From Alphaproteobacteria bacterium (lineage in GTDB: Bacteria; Pseudomonadota; Alphaproteobacteria; JANQMY01): DNA of 64,000 nucleotides. A program made the position numbers and the translations under genes. The stretch is from contig JANQPL010000004.1 of the NCBI GenBank assembly GCA_028289425.1, forward strand, positions 620,001-684,000. The letters are read 5' to 3'. Numbering within the stretch: position 1 is the stretch's first letter; every line of letters starts with the position of its first letter. This document shows, piece by piece, positions 33,056 to 42,388 of the stretch. The notes beneath the pieces are model-generated. The model had not been told where the DNA came from, made no database searches, and worked only from the letters and a program-made list of their open reading frames with translations.

Positions 33056-33291
33056 CCGGAACAGATGCACTGTGTGCGCATAATTGCAATAGGGATGAAA
33101 TTTAGTTTTGCACATTTGGGACGGGTGCTGATTCTCCGTTCACACAAATGTCACCTTCCGGATTTGTTTGCTCGATGCCCAGATTTTATAAAGATATTCA
33201 AGTATTTAGTTGGTTGTCTGACTGAGGTAAAACCGTCACAAATTGCGCCATGGTAATTCGACGCTTGGTCACGGAAAGATTTTCAACAAAG

Positions 33292-33300
33292 TTATCCACA
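33292..33300 (+). promoter_or_regulatory. Perfect DnaA box
   Basis: TTATCCACA, the consensus DnaA-binding 9-mer, lies 49 bases before the uvrC frame in an AT-rich gap (33056-33348). A single box does not make an origin, but it could give DnaA control of the uvrC operon. Confidence 0.5.
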
Positions 33301-33348
33301 GGCCTGGAATGACTTTTGTGGACTCGATGACAGCCTTTTCGGCAAAAC

Positions 33349-35304
33349 ATGACTGACCGAACAAAAACAGAACACGAGACGTCGATCAAATCGGAGGAAT
33401 CGGCCGGCATGGCACCGGTGACCGGCGCTGATGTCATCCAAAACGTTCTAAAAACCCTGCCGCAAAGACCGGGCGTTTATCGCATGCTCGATGCCCAGGG
33501 GGATGTGCTTTATGTGGGCAAAGCTCGGAACCTCAAGAAGCGCGTGGCCGCCTACACCAAGATGGGCGGACATACCAACCGCATTGCCCGCATGATCTCG
33601 CTGACGCGGTCGATGGAAGTCGTGACAACCGGATCGGAAACGGAAGCACTTCTGCTGGAGGCCAATCTGATCAAGCGGCTGAAGCCGCGCTATAATGTGC
33701 TTCTGCGCGACGACAAGTCGTTTCCGTACATACTGGTTACGGGCGATCATGATTATCCGCAGATCGTGAAACACCGGGGTGCGCGGAATAAGCCGGGCGA
33801 TTATTTCGGTCCTTTCGCCTCCGCCGGCGCTGTCAATCGAACGCTCAACACGTTGCAACGCGCCTTTTTACTTCGTTCCTGTTCTGACAGCGTTTTCGAC
33901 AGTCGCTCGCGGCCTTGTCTGCTCTTTCAAATCAAACGATGCAGTGCGCCCTGCGTCGATTATGTGTTGCAGGACGAATACGACCGTCTTCTGTCCGATG
34001 CGAAAGGTTTTTTGCAGGGCAAGAGCCGCCACGTAAAGGATCAACTCACCGGCCTGATGACGGCGGCGGCCGATCAAATGGATTTTGAGAAGGCGGCTGT
34101 CTACCGCGACCGCATTCGGGCGTTGAGCCATGTGCAATCCCATCAGGACATAAACCCGTCCACAATCGAGGAAGCCGATGTGGTCGCCGCCCATGAAGAT
34201 GGCGGCCAGGTGTGCATCCAGGTGTTCTTCTTCCGGTCCGGACAAAATTGGGGCAATCGCGCTTACTTTCCGCGGCATGACCGGGTGCAGCATGTGGATG
34301 AAGTGCTGGGGGCGTTTCTCGCCCAATTCTACGACAACAAGCCGGTGCCGAAATTGGTGCTGTTAAGCCATGCGGTGCCCGATCAGAAACTGTTGGAAGA
34401 AGCGCTGAGCACGCGTGCTGACCGTCGGGTGCGGGTGTCAGTGCCGCAGCGCGGCGAAAAGCGAGATTTGGTCGAACATGCGGCTAAGAATGCCGAAGCC
34501 GCATTGGCGCGCCGCATGGCCGAAAGTGCATCAGAACGCAAAATGCTGGATGCACTTGCCGATGTTTTCGATTTGGAAGGGCCGCCAAATCGCATCGAGG
34601 TTTACGACAACAGCCACATACAGGGCGCCCACCCGGTCGGCGGGATGATCGTGCGCGGGCCTAGCGGGTTTGAGAAAAACCAATACCGCAAATTCAACAT
34701 CAAGGATGAGTCGATCGCGCGAGGCGATGACTATGGCATGCTGCGGGAAGTGCTGACCCGCCGATTTTCCCGGTTACTAAAAGAAGATCAGTCCAGAACT
34801 AATGATGAAGATGCTGGAGCGACCGAAGAACAAGATTCGAAGGCGGGGGCGGCTTGGCCCGATCTTGTGTTGATCGATGGCGGCGCCGGCCAACTTTCCG
34901 CTGCGGAAAGTGTTTTCACCGAGCTGGGGATCGAATCAGTATCTTTGGTGGCCATCGCCAAGGGCCCCGAGCGCAACGCCGGCCGCGAAACGTTCTTTAT
35001 GCCGGGAAAACCGTCATTTACGCTGGAGCAGCGCAGCCCAGTCCTGTTCTACCTGCAGAAACTAAGGGATGAAGCCCACCGGTTTGCCATCGGCAGTCAC
35101 CGGGCCCGTCGCTCGAAAGCTGTGTCCAAATCACCACTGGACGAGATTTCTGGCGTGGGCGGGGCGCGAAAAAAGGCACTTTTGCTGCATTTTGGCTCGG
35201 CCCGCGGCGTCGAACGCGCGGGACTTTCGGACCTGCAGGATGTAGAAGGCATTAGCGAATCGCTGGCGCAGCGTATTTACGACCATTTTCACGGAGATGA
35301 CTGA
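33349..35304 (+). CDS. uvrC: Excinuclease ABC subunit UvrC
   Basis: A protein of up to 651 residues making both incisions in nucleotide excision repair with UvrB. The GIY-YIG nuclease domain is [22 protein letters not shown] (about 40-68); [20 protein letters not shown] and [14 protein letters not shown] follow; a UVR motif spans about 225-260; [20 protein letters not shown] opens the RNase H-like half, and a C-terminal HhH pair closes it. An acidic insert (about 484-500) precedes the conserved [13 protein letters not shown] 33349 lacks a ribosome site; ATG 33409, with GGAGGA upstream, may be the true start. It overlaps pgsA by 8 bases. Confidence 0.95.
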   Translation: MTDRTKTEHETSIKSEESAGMAPVTGADVIQNVLKTLPQRPGVYRMLDAQGDVLYVGKARNLKKRVAAYTKMGGHTNRIARMISLTRSMEVVTTGSETEALLLEANLIKRLKPRYNVLLRDDKSFPYILVTGDHDYPQIVKHRGARNKPGDYFGPFASAGAVNRTLNTLQRAFLLRSCSDSVFDSRSRPCLLFQIKRCSAPCVDYVLQDEYDRLLSDAKGFLQGKSRHVKDQLTGLMTAAADQMDFEKAAVYRDRIRALSHVQSHQDINPSTIEEADVVAAHEDGGQVCIQVFFFRSGQNWGNRAYFPRHDRVQHVDEVLGAFLAQFYDNKPVPKLVLLSHAVPDQKLLEEALSTRADRRVRVSVPQRGEKRDLVEHAAKNAEAALARRMAESASERKMLDALADVFDLEGPPNRIEVYDNSHIQGAHPVGGMIVRGPSGFEKNQYRKFNIKDESIARGDDYGMLREVLTRRFSRLLKEDQSRTNDEDAGATEEQDSKAGAAWPDLVLIDGGAGQLSAAESVFTELGIESVSLVAIAKGPERNAGRETFFMPGKPSFTLEQRSPVLFYLQKLRDEAHRFAIGSHRARRSKAVSKSPLDEISGVGGARKKALLLHFGSARGVERAGLSDLQDVEGISESLAQRIYDHFHGDD

Positions 35305-35905
35305 AAGCGGCGGTATGATGTCGAGTTTGCCGAATGTCCTGACCGGCTTCCGAATTGCCATTATTCCGGTCCTGGTGGGAGCCTTGTTCGCGGGCGGCGA
35401 TGCCGGCCGGTGGATGGCGTTTTTCTTGTTTGCGGTCGCCGCCGTGACCGACTTCTTTGACGGCTATGCGGCGCGCCGCATGGGGAGCCTGTCGAGGCTG
35501 GGACAAATGCTCGACCCCATTGCCGATAAACTGCTGATTACGGCGGCCCTGATCATGCTGGTGGCGCAGGGACCGGTGACGGGCATTCATGTTGTGGCCG
35601 TCATTGTTATTTTGGTTCGGGAGGTTCTCATTTCCGGACTCCGGGAGTTTCTGTCCGGACAGCAGGTAACCGTTGCGGTCACGCCATTGGCCAAATGGAA
35701 GACGACCGTGCAGATGATCGCGACCGGCATTTTGCTCATCGGCCCAGCCGGTGACCGGATATTCTGGGGGCTGACTGATATTGGCCTGGCCCTCTTATGG
35801 ATCGCCGCTTTTATGACCGCCTATACGGGGTTTGAGTATTGGCGCGGGGCGCGTGTCCATCTTTCAGAAGATCCGGCCGCCGACCAACAAGAGCTCCGGT
35901 CATGA
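35297..35905 (+). CDS. pgsA: CDP-diacylglycerol--glycerol-3-phosphate 3-phosphatidyltransferase
   Basis: A 202-residue CDP-alcohol phosphatidyltransferase with four to six membrane helices. [20 protein letters not shown] opens it; the catalytic signature D-G-x2-A-R-x8-G-x3-D-x3-D is read as [20 protein letters not shown] with the last Asp in IADK. It makes phosphatidylglycerophosphate, the first step to phosphatidylglycerol and cardiolipin. The frame overlaps the uvrC end; ATG 35315 is an alternative start. moaD overlaps its stop. Confidence 0.94.
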   Translation: MTESGGMMSSLPNVLTGFRIAIIPVLVGALFAGGDAGRWMAFFLFAVAAVTDFFDGYAARRMGSLSRLGQMLDPIADKLLITAALIMLVAQGPVTGIHVVAVIVILVREVLISGLREFLSGQQVTVAVTPLAKWKTTVQMIATGILLIGPAGDRIFWGLTDIGLALLWIAAFMTAYTGFEYWRGARVHLSEDPAADQQELRS

Positions 35906-36153
35906 AGATCCTTTACTTCGCTTGGCTTCGTGAAAAGATCGGCCTGTCGGAAGAAAGCGTTGAAGTTCCGGCAAGCGTCCAAACGGTTGCCGATTTGTTG
36001 GCGTGGCTGGAGGATCGGGGCGATGCCTACCGACAAGCATTGTCGGAAAAGGGCGTCGTGCGCGTCGCAGTCGATCAGGAGCATGTGGAACTCGACCATC
36101 CGCTGACCGGACACGAGGAAGTTGCCCTGTTCCCTCCTGTAACGGGGGGATAG
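35902..36153 (+). CDS. moaD: Molybdopterin synthase sulfur-carrier subunit MoaD
   Basis: An 83-residue ubiquitin-like protein ending in the required Gly-Gly (FPPVTGG), which is thiocarboxylated to donate sulfur in molybdopterin synthesis. LYFAWLREKIGLSEESVEVP opens the beta-grasp fold. The ATG overlaps the pgsA stop (ATGA), and moaE begins 4 bases after its own stop. Confidence 0.93.
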   Translation: MKILYFAWLREKIGLSEESVEVPASVQTVADLLAWLEDRGDAYRQALSEKGVVRVAVDQEHVELDHPLTGHEEVALFPPVTGG

Positions 36154-36157
36154 TCCC

Positions 36158-36610
36158 GTGATTCGTCTGCAGACTGAGGACTTTGATGTAAGCGCAGAGG
36201 TCCGGGGGCTGACGGACGGCCGCACCGATGTGGGGGCGGTGGTGACGTTTACGGGACTGGTGCGCGATTTGGCGGGCGATGCTGCAATTTCATCGATGAC
36301 GTTGGAGCACTATCCGGCGATGGCGGAAAAGGAGCTGTCTGAAATTGAAGCGGAAGCCCATCGGCGGTGGACTCTGTTGGATAGCTTGATCATCCATCGT
36401 CACGGTACGCTTAAACCCGGCGATCAGATCGTGTTAGTTGTGACTGCGTCGGCCCATCGCGAAGACGCCTTCCTGGCCGCTCAATTCCTTATGGACTGGC
36501 TTAAGACCAAGGCGCCGTTTTGGAAGAAAGAGGCAACGGAGGCCGGCGACAAATGGGTTGCTGCCCGCGGCGAAGACGATGCGGCGGCCGACCGGTGGGA
36601 TAAGCGGTAA
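36158..36610 (+). CDS. moaE: Molybdopterin synthase catalytic subunit MoaE
   Basis: A 150-residue MoaE. VGAVVTFTGLVRD (about 25-37), LEHYPAMAEKELSEIEAEAH and IIHRHGTLKPGDQIVLVVTA carry the family signature; the catalytic Lys region is FLMDWLKTKAPFWKKEAT. Together with MoaD it turns cyclic pyranopterin monophosphate into molybdopterin. Start is GTG 36158 with GGGGGGA upstream. Last gene of the uvrC-pgsA-moaD-moaE unit. Confidence 0.94.
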   Translation: MIRLQTEDFDVSAEVRGLTDGRTDVGAVVTFTGLVRDLAGDAAISSMTLEHYPAMAEKELSEIEAEAHRRWTLLDSLIIHRHGTLKPGDQIVLVVTASAHREDAFLAAQFLMDWLKTKAPFWKKEATEAGDKWVAARGEDDAAADRWDKR

Positions 36611-36630
36611 CGAATAGGGTCGCTGCAAAC

Positions 36631-37458
36631 TCAACCTGCGTTGGCGGCCTGATGTATGACCGTTTGCGGAAACGGAATCGATATTCCTTCGGCATCGAAC
36701 CGCAGCTTCAACGCTTTTGTGAGATCGAATTTCACCGGCCAGTAATTGCCGCTGTCGCACCAGACGCGTACCACCAGATTGACGGAGCTGTCGGCCAGTT
36801 CACCCACCGCGACAAAAGGATCCGGACTTTTGTGGATGCGGTTGTCGGTGCCGATGACGTCGTGAATGATGTCCATCGCCTTTTCGATATCGTCGCCATA
36901 ATCGATCCCCATCACAAGGTCGACCCGGCGCGTTGGGTTAAAACTGTAATTGGTGACGGCGGCGCCCCAAACTTCGGCGTTGGGCACAATGATGTGCACA
37001 TTGTCCGGTGTGTTCAGCTCGGTCACGAAAAGGGTAAGCGCGTTGACGGTACCGGCCTGCCCTGCCACTTCCACGTAATCGCCCACTTTGAACGGTCGAA
37101 AGATGAGCAGCATGACGCCGGCGGCAACGCTGCTCAGCGTTCCCTGAAGGGCGAGGCCTACCGCGAGGCCGGCGGCGCCTAGCACGGCGATAAGGCTGGT
37201 GGTTTCGATCCCGAACTGGGAGAGAACGGCGAGGATCGTGATCGCAATGACGAGGTAGCGGACGATGCTCGCAAAGAAGGTGGTCAGGGTGCTGTCGAAC
37301 CGGTCGAGGCGCGACAAAGCGCGGACAGTTGCTTTGCGCGCCCAGCCGGCGACCACAAGACCCGCGATAAGAATGGCGATCGCCGCCACGACGCTGAGGC
37401 CGTAAGTAGCGAGGATGGTGATGATTTCTTGCGTAACAGCGTCCAGGTTGTCGTTCAT
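36631..37458 (-). CDS. mscS: Small-conductance mechanosensitive channel (MscS family)
   Basis: A 275-residue MscS-type channel. Three membrane helices lie at about 18-38, 62-80 and 88-118; the pore helix has the Gly/Ala pattern AVLGAAGLAVGLALQGTLSS, followed by GVMLLIFRPFKVGDYVEVAG (beta domain start) and a C-terminal ferredoxin-like domain. Size matches E. coli MscS. It would release solutes under osmotic downshock. It follows mscL on the same strand, past a terminator. Confidence 0.93.
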   Translation of the reverse strand: MNDNLDAVTQEIITILATYGLSVVAAIAILIAGLVVAGWARKATVRALSRLDRFDSTLTTFFASIVRYLVIAITILAVLSQFGIETTSLIAVLGAAGLAVGLALQGTLSSVAAGVMLLIFRPFKVGDYVEVAGQAGTVNALTLFVTELNTPDNVHIIVPNAEVWGAAVTNYSFNPTRRVDLVMGIDYGDDIEKAMDIIHDVIGTDNRIHKSPDPFVAVGELADSSVNLVVRVWCDSGNYWPVKFDLTKALKLRFDAEGISIPFPQTVIHQAANAG

Positions 37459-37480
37459 GATCTCACGCTTGAATGGAAAT

Positions 37481-37508
37481 GAAAAAAGGAAGGGCGATGG
37501 CCCTTCCC
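37481..37508 (-). terminator. Intrinsic terminator after mscL
   Basis: On the minus strand GGAAGGGC-CATC-GCCCTTCC forms an 8-bp stem followed by TTTTTT. It separates mscL from mscS, so the two channels are mainly transcribed apart. Confidence 0.88.
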
Positions 37509-37515
37509 ATGTTGG

Positions 37516-37947
37516 TTATCTGGCGGCGGCCCCCTGGGATTTTAGGAGGTCGCGAATCTCTTCGAGTAACACTTCTTGTTTTGGGGGTGCCGGAGGTTCG
37601 GAAGGCTTTTCTTCTTCCTGCCTTTTGAAACGATTGACCTGTTTGATCAAAATGAAAATGGCAAAGGCAACGATCAGAAAGTTGATGATGGCGTTAATGA
37701 AGACACCGTAGTTAAGGGTTGCGGCGCCCGCCTCTTGCGCGGCGGCAAGCGAGTCGAATTGCTGGCCGCTCAGGCTAAGGAACAGATTTGAAAAATCGAC
37801 TCCGCCGGTGATCAGTCCGATCGGCGGCATAATCACGTCGTCCACCAGCGATTTGACGATGGTCGTAAACGCTGCGCCGATGATGATGCCGACAGCCATG
37901 TCCATCACATTCCCACGCGCGATAAATTCCTGAAATTCTTTAAGCAT
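37516..37947 (-). CDS. mscL: Large-conductance mechanosensitive channel MscL
   Basis: A 143-residue Msc[21 protein letters not shown] and [20 protein letters not shown] form the N-terminal amphipathic helix and TM1 pore; [20 protein letters not shown] is TM2; the charged C-terminal bundle is [14 protein letters not shown]. It opens near lytic membrane tension. Length and motifs are standard. Confidence 0.96.
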   Translation of the reverse strand: MLKEFQEFIARGNVMDMAVGIIIGAAFTTIVKSLVDDVIMPPIGLITGGVDFSNLFLSLSGQQFDSLAAAQEAGAATLNYGVFINAIINFLIVAFAIFILIKQVNRFKRQEEEKPSEPPAPPKQEVLLEEIRDLLKSQGAAAR

Positions 37948-38093
37948 CGAGAACCCCGTTCTGTATCCTTCCGAGTCAAACGTAATAGTTTGTAGCCAGA
38001 CGATAGCAGCTTGCGATTCGTCGGGCCAGAAGGAACGCCGATTTGTGCGGAGACCGGGTAAGTTACTCTTATGGAACGATCAGAAGTTGAAAC

Positions 38094-38966
38094 TTACTGA
38101 TGAATCATGTTTGTGAAGTCGTCCATCAGTGTGCGTGTGATTTTGCCAACCTCGAATCGATAGGGTCCAATTTCCCCAACAGGGGTGATTTCGGCCGCGG
38201 TGCCCGTGATGAAGCACTGTTCGAAGCCTTCCATTTCATCGGGCATGATGGCTCGTTCGATGATCTGAATGCCTCGTTTTTGAGCGAGCTCCATGGCGGC
38301 GCGGCGTGTGATGCCGTCTAGGAAGCAATCGGGTGTCGGTGTGTGAAGCACACCATCTTTGACGAAGAAGATGTTTGCGCCGGTTGCTTCAGCGATTTGT
38401 CCGCGATAATCAAACATGAGCGCATCCGCATACCCGTCGCGCTCTGCCTGATGTTTGGCCAGCGTGCAGATCATGTACAGGCCGGCCGCCTTGCTGTCGC
38501 AGGGGGCCGTTTCCGGCGACGGACGTTTCCATTTTGCAATGGTCAGGCGGATGCCTTTTTCTTTTGTCGCGGGGTCGAAATAGGACGGCCATTCCCATGT
38601 GGCGATCGCCACATGGATTTTCGTTTCTTGGGCGGATACCCCCATCATTTCGGCGCCGCGCCAGGCCACGGGGCGGACATAGGCGTCCGTCAGGCCGTTT
38701 GCTTTGACGGTTTCGTAGCAGGCGGCGTCGATCTGCTCGGCGGTATAAGGAATCTCAAAATCCAAAATGCGGGCCGATTTGAGCAAACGCTCATTGTGCT
38801 CGCGGGCCTTGAAGATTTTTCCGTTGTAGACGCGCTCTCCTTCAAACACCACGCTGGCATAGTGGAGGCCGTGGGACAGTACGTGCAGATTGGCGTCGCG
38901 CCAGGGAATAAGGGCGCCGTCAAACCAAATCTTGCCATCGCGATTGTCAAATGGGATCAACGTCAT
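38094..38966 (-). CDS. ilvE: Branched-chain amino acid aminotransferase
   Basis: A 290-residue fold-type IV PLP aminotransferase. LSHGLHYASVVFEGERVYNG (31-50) is the family opening; the PLP Lys lies in CDSKAAGLYMIC; the later signature is GQIAEATGANIFFVKDGVLH and GITRRAAMELAQKRG. It performs the last step of leucine, isoleucine and valine synthesis. It is divergent from a MarR gene across a 150-base AT-rich region with palindromes. Confidence 0.93.
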   Translation of the reverse strand: MTLIPFDNRDGKIWFDGALIPWRDANLHVLSHGLHYASVVFEGERVYNGKIFKAREHNERLLKSARILDFEIPYTAEQIDAACYETVKANGLTDAYVRPVAWRGAEMMGVSAQETKIHVAIATWEWPSYFDPATKEKGIRLTIAKWKRPSPETAPCDSKAAGLYMICTLAKHQAERDGYADALMFDYRGQIAEATGANIFFVKDGVLHTPTPDCFLDGITRRAAMELAQKRGIQIIERAIMPDEMEGFEQCFITGTAAEITPVGEIGPYRFEVGKITRTLMDDFTNMIHQ

Positions 38967-39043
38967 ATCGAGTTCCAGTTCCTGAGCGGGAGCGGCCGTT
39001 GGGCCGTCACAATATTCGGATCATTATGAAATTTTTGTTCAAT

Positions 39044-39057
39044 ATTACCGAGGTAAT
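39044..39057. promoter_or_regulatory. Palindrome in the ilvE-marR intergenic region
   Basis: ATTACC-GA-GGTAAT is a perfect 6+6 inverted repeat, a plausible operator half-way between the divergent ilvE and marR starts. Binding by the MarR protein is an inference. Confidence 0.45.
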
Positions 39058-39107
39058 CGTCATAAAATTGCGTAAGACACCCTCGGACTATTTCATTTAA
39101 TCTGAAA

Positions 39108-39128
39108 TATGTCAATATGACTGACATA
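39108..39128. promoter_or_regulatory. Palindrome overlapping the marR start codon
   Basis: TATGTCA and TGACATA form perfect 7-base arms 7 bases apart; the marR ATG (39117) lies between them. No ribosome site precedes the ATG. This is a candidate autoregulatory site. Confidence 0.5.
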
Positions 39129-39593
39129 AATAAATCGACTGAGTCGGCGAATCAAGCACAATCGGCTGGGGGCGATGACGAGAAGCTGCGCCATGGCATC
39201 GAAATGCTCTTCTTCGCCTACCGAGATTTCACAAGCGATCCCGACGAGATTCTGGCGCGCGATGGGCTGGGCCGGGCCCATCATCGGGTGATCTATTTTG
39301 TCGGGCGGCATCCGGGTATCTCCGTTGCCGAATTGTTGTCGATTTTGAGGATTACCAAACAAAGCCTTGCCCGCGTCTTAAAGGAAGTGGTGGACCGGGG
39401 CCTGGTGGAGCAAAAAACCGGCGAACGGGACCGGCGGCAGCGCTTGCTTTATTTGACCGACGCCGGCATCCGCCTGGAGCAGCAACTAACCGCCACCCAG
39501 CGTGCGCGCGTGGCGCGTGCTTACGAAATCGCCGGCGAAGAAGCGGTCGCCGGATACATGAAGGTGTTGTCGGCGCTGCGCAACCCAAGCTGA
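39117..39593 (+). CDS. MarR family transcriptional regulator (PetP-like)
   Basis: A 158-residue MarR protein. The winged helix is at about 65-125: ISVAELLSILRITKQSLARV (recognition helix), then EQKTGERDRRQRLLYLTDAG (wing). It resembles PetP, the MarR protein that precedes the OmpR-type PetR in Rhodobacter capsulatus. An OmpR-type gene and a histidine kinase follow. No Shine-Dalgarno sequence is visible and the start lies in a palindrome, so leaderless or repressible initiation is possible. Confidence 0.88.
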   Translation: MTDINKSTESANQAQSAGGDDEKLRHGIEMLFFAYRDFTSDPDEILARDGLGRAHHRVIYFVGRHPGISVAELLSILRITKQSLARVLKEVVDRGLVEQKTGERDRRQRLLYLTDAGIRLEQQLTATQRARVARAYEIAGEEAVAGYMKVLSALRNPS

Positions 39594-39650
39594 ATGGGAT
39601 GAAAATCGGATTTGTCAAAGCCCCTAAATAAACCGCATACTTCCGGTGCC

Positions 39651-40352
39651 ATGAAACCCGACACGATTGTGTTCGACGAGGATACCTCCCACCTTTTGGT
39701 CGTCGATGACGACACGCGCATTCGTCAATTGCTTCAAAAATATTTGGTGGAAAATGGGTTCCGTGTGACCACGGCGGCCGACGCGGCAGAGGCGCGCAAG
39801 CATTTGATCGGCATGAGCTTCGACCTCATCGTTCTTGATGTGATGATGCCCGGCGAAAACGGCTTCGACTTTACCCAGTCGCTGCGCGAAGAGTCGGACG
39901 TGCCCATCCTATTGCTGACGGCGCGGGGCGATGCTGAGAACCGCATCGAAGGCCTCGAACGCGGGGCCGACGATTATCTTGCCAAACCGTTTGAACCAAG
40001 AGAATTGGTGTTGCGCATCAATACGATCTTGCGGCGGGCCGCGCGCGATGAAGGGGAACCCAAATCGGTGCAAATGGGCGAATGCCGTTTCGATTTGGAA
40101 CGCGGCGAGTTGTGGCGCAAAGACTCGAAGGTTCGGTTGACCACGGCGGAAGTGACGCTCTTGCGTCTATTTGCATCAAATCCAAAGGTGACGTTTTCCC
40201 GGTTGGAGTTATGCGAACATACAGGTGTCACCTTGGAACGCTCTGTAGACGTACAAATTACTCGATTGCGACGGAAGATCGAGTCGAACCCGCGCATGCC
40301 TATTTATCTGCAAACGGTGCGCGGCGTCGGCTATACGCTTATTCCGGACTGA
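39651..40352 (+). CDS. OmpR-type response regulator (PetR-like)
   Basis: A 233-residue response regulator. The receiver domain has the acidic pair in LLVVDDD, phospho-acceptor Asp63 in LIVLDVMMPGENG, Thr in LLLTARGD and Lys in LAKPFEPREL; the C-terminal winged helix contains RLTTAEVTLLRLF and VQITRLRRKIE with VRGVGYTL. Start is uncertain: ATG 39651 or a TTG at 39612. The histidine kinase gene follows in 27 bases, so they are a two-component pair. Confidence 0.92.
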   Translation: MKPDTIVFDEDTSHLLVVDDDTRIRQLLQKYLVENGFRVTTAADAAEARKHLIGMSFDLIVLDVMMPGENGFDFTQSLREESDVPILLLTARGDAENRIEGLERGADDYLAKPFEPRELVLRINTILRRAARDEGEPKSVQMGECRFDLERGELWRKDSKVRLTTAEVTLLRLFASNPKVTFSRLELCEHTGVTLERSVDVQITRLRRKIESNPRMPIYLQTVRGVGYTLIPD

Positions 40353-40379
40353 CGGGGCCAGGTAAGGTGTAAACGTCAC

Positions 40380-41690
40380 ATGCAATTGCGAAGCTTTTTG
40401 CCGAAAGGCCTGTTTGCGCGATCGCTGATTATCATCGTGGCGCCCGTAGTCATCCTGCAGGCTGTCGTCACTTACGTTTTCTTCGAGCGCCATTGGGATT
40501 TGGTCACGCGGCGTTTGTCCAGCTCCGTTGCCGCGGATATTGCGTTGCTCATCAAGACAACCGAAACGGTTTCCGGATTTGACGACATTATGCAGTTCTC
40601 GAAAATCAGTGGGGAGACCATTGGGTTTGAGATCGAAGTGGCGCCGAACACTCAATTGCCTCAAGGACCGCCAAAAAGCTTCCCCATATTGGAGGCGACC
40701 ATCAGCCGCGAGCTACGCAACAGTTTGGGGGGTTATGAATTCTGGTTCGATACCGAAAGCGAACCCTCTTATGTTTTCATATGGGTGCAGACCGGACCGG
40801 ATGTGCTGAAGATCAAAGTGCGGCGGAGCCGCGTTTACGCCACCAACTGGCACATCTTTCTGGTTTGGATGGTGGTGACGTCTACGGCGCTGTTGGCCGT
40901 GTCGATTGGCTTTTTGAGGAACCAGGTGCGTCCGATACAACAATTGGCTCAAGCAGCCGAGAGCTTTGGCAAAGGGCGGTCCGATGTGAATTTCAAACCG
41001 TCCGGCGCGTCAGAGGTGCGCAGCGCGGCGGCCGCCTTTATTGACATGCGCGACCGTATTCAGCGGCAAATCGAGCAGCGCACAGAAATGCTTGCAGGGG
41101 TCAGCCACGACCTTAGAACGCCCATTACCCGCCTCAAGCTCGAGCTTGCCCTATTCGGCGACCAACCGGGCGTTGCTGAAATGAAGCGCGACTTGGACGA
41201 TATGGAGCACATGCTCGAAGAATATCTGGCGTTCGCCAAGGGCGAAGATGGGGAAATCGACACGCTGGTCGATCTCAACGAGCTGGTCGATGAAATCGTC
41301 ACGGACACACGGCGAAAAGGCAAATCGGTGGACCTTCAAGCCAGCGGTGACATCGTTTTGCCGCTCAAGCGCCGGTCGATTAAGCGGTGCATCATGAATT
41401 TGGTCGACAACGCGGTCAGCTATGGCGACCAGGTGGCGATTTCGATCTGGCGCAGCCGCAAATCCATCGAGGTTGCTGTGGATGACAATGGCCCCGGCAT
41501 CCCCGATGAAAAACTCGAAGAAGCGTTCAAGCCGTTCGGACGACTGGACGACAGCCGGAATCTGGAACGCAGCGGTGTTGGCCTGGGTCTGGCGATCGCG
41601 CGGGACATCGCAAGGAAGCACGGCGGCGATATTCTGTTGTCGCGTGGTCCGCTAGGCGGTCTGCGTGCGCAGCTACATCTTCCGACTTGA
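40380..41690 (+). CDS. Sensor histidine kinase (EnvZ-like)
   Basis: A 436-residue membrane kinase. TM1 is at about 13-35 and TM2 at about 157-177, enclosing a periplasmic sensor of about 120 residues; a HAMP domain follows, then HisKA with His243 in GVSHDLRTPITRLKLELALF and a HATPase domain (NLVDNAVSYG, VDDNGPGIP, GVGLGLAIARDIARKHGG). The whole layout matches EnvZ. Its partner is the upstream OmpR-type regulator. The signal is unknown. Confidence 0.92.
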   Translation: MQLRSFLPKGLFARSLIIIVAPVVILQAVVTYVFFERHWDLVTRRLSSSVAADIALLIKTTETVSGFDDIMQFSKISGETIGFEIEVAPNTQLPQGPPKSFPILEATISRELRNSLGGYEFWFDTESEPSYVFIWVQTGPDVLKIKVRRSRVYATNWHIFLVWMVVTSTALLAVSIGFLRNQVRPIQQLAQAAESFGKGRSDVNFKPSGASEVRSAAAAFIDMRDRIQRQIEQRTEMLAGVSHDLRTPITRLKLELALFGDQPGVAEMKRDLDDMEHMLEEYLAFAKGEDGEIDTLVDLNELVDEIVTDTRRKGKSVDLQASGDIVLPLKRRSIKRCIMNLVDNAVSYGDQVAISIWRSRKSIEVAVDDNGPGIPDEKLEEAFKPFGRLDDSRNLERSGVGLGLAIARDIARKHGGDILLSRGPLGGLRAQLHLPT

Positions 41691-41696
41691 TAAGCT

Positions 41697-42326
41697 TTAG
41701 TGGAAGGTAGGCTGATCGCCAGCGGATGCCCGTTCCCGCATGCGGTCGAAGTCGGTCGCAGTAGACTGCAAGCGCTGGATGATCCCTTCTACGCGCCTCA
41801 GCCGTCTGTCTAGGAGCGCCATGGTTTTGGAAAGGCCAGGATCCTCGTCATCAAGCCAGGTGGAGAACACTTCCGAATAAATCATCGCAAGACCGCGCTG
41901 GCGGACAGCCCCTCGTAATCCGCCGGCATCCAGATGTGCGGCTTCCAGCATCCACCGCAGAGACTGCAAGATGCTTTGCCGCATGGCCAACATTTCAAAC
42001 GGAAGCCGGCGCAGATCCTTGAATATGACCTGAAGCGAGCGTTTGTCTTCCGCCATGGCGTCGAAGCGATTCATGATCACATCGAAGAGCCGGTCACGGG
42101 CCGTGTCGTCAGGATCCACATCTTTGCTGGCCTCCAACATGTCCAAATCGATGCGGCGGCCATAGGCGGCCAGTACTGCAATTTTGGAGGGCAGATCGTC
42201 GTAGATCTCAGCCAATGGGATCTTGGCGGCCGCCGCAATCTGCGACAGGCTGATGGCCGACCATCCCTCGGTCAACGCCAATTTCAGCGTGGCGTCGATT
42301 ATCTTCGTTTCCTGTCCTTTTTTCAT
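41697..42326 (-). CDS. TetR/COQ9-like helix-turn-helix protein
   Basis: A 209-residue protein with an N-terminal TetR-type HTH (KIIDATLKLALTEGWSAISL then SQIAAAAKIPLAEIYDDLPS) and a helical C-terminal part ending in DPGLSKTMALLDRRLRRVEG. That C-terminal pattern recurs in an alphaproteobacterial group of TetR-like proteins related to COQ9. It converges on the histidine kinase gene and lies after proC on the minus strand, so it may end the ubiK-ybjN-proC unit. Confidence 0.8.
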   Translation of the reverse strand: MKKGQETKIIDATLKLALTEGWSAISLSQIAAAAKIPLAEIYDDLPSKIAVLAAYGRRIDLDMLEASKDVDPDDTARDRLFDVIMNRFDAMAEDKRSLQVIFKDLRRLPFEMLAMRQSILQSLRWMLEAAHLDAGGLRGAVRQRGLAMIYSEVFSTWLDDEDPGLSKTMALLDRRLRRVEGIIQRLQSTATDFDRMRERASAGDQPTFH

Positions 42327-42388
42327 ACGCCGATCAAACCACCGATTTATGTGCCAAATGTTATCGCCCTATGGGACAGCAATCCGGC

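Noticed and set aside
33292-33300. Chromosome replication origin near the DnaA box
   Set aside because: Only one box is present, with no cluster, no AT-rich unwinding repeats and none of the usual origin genes in the window.
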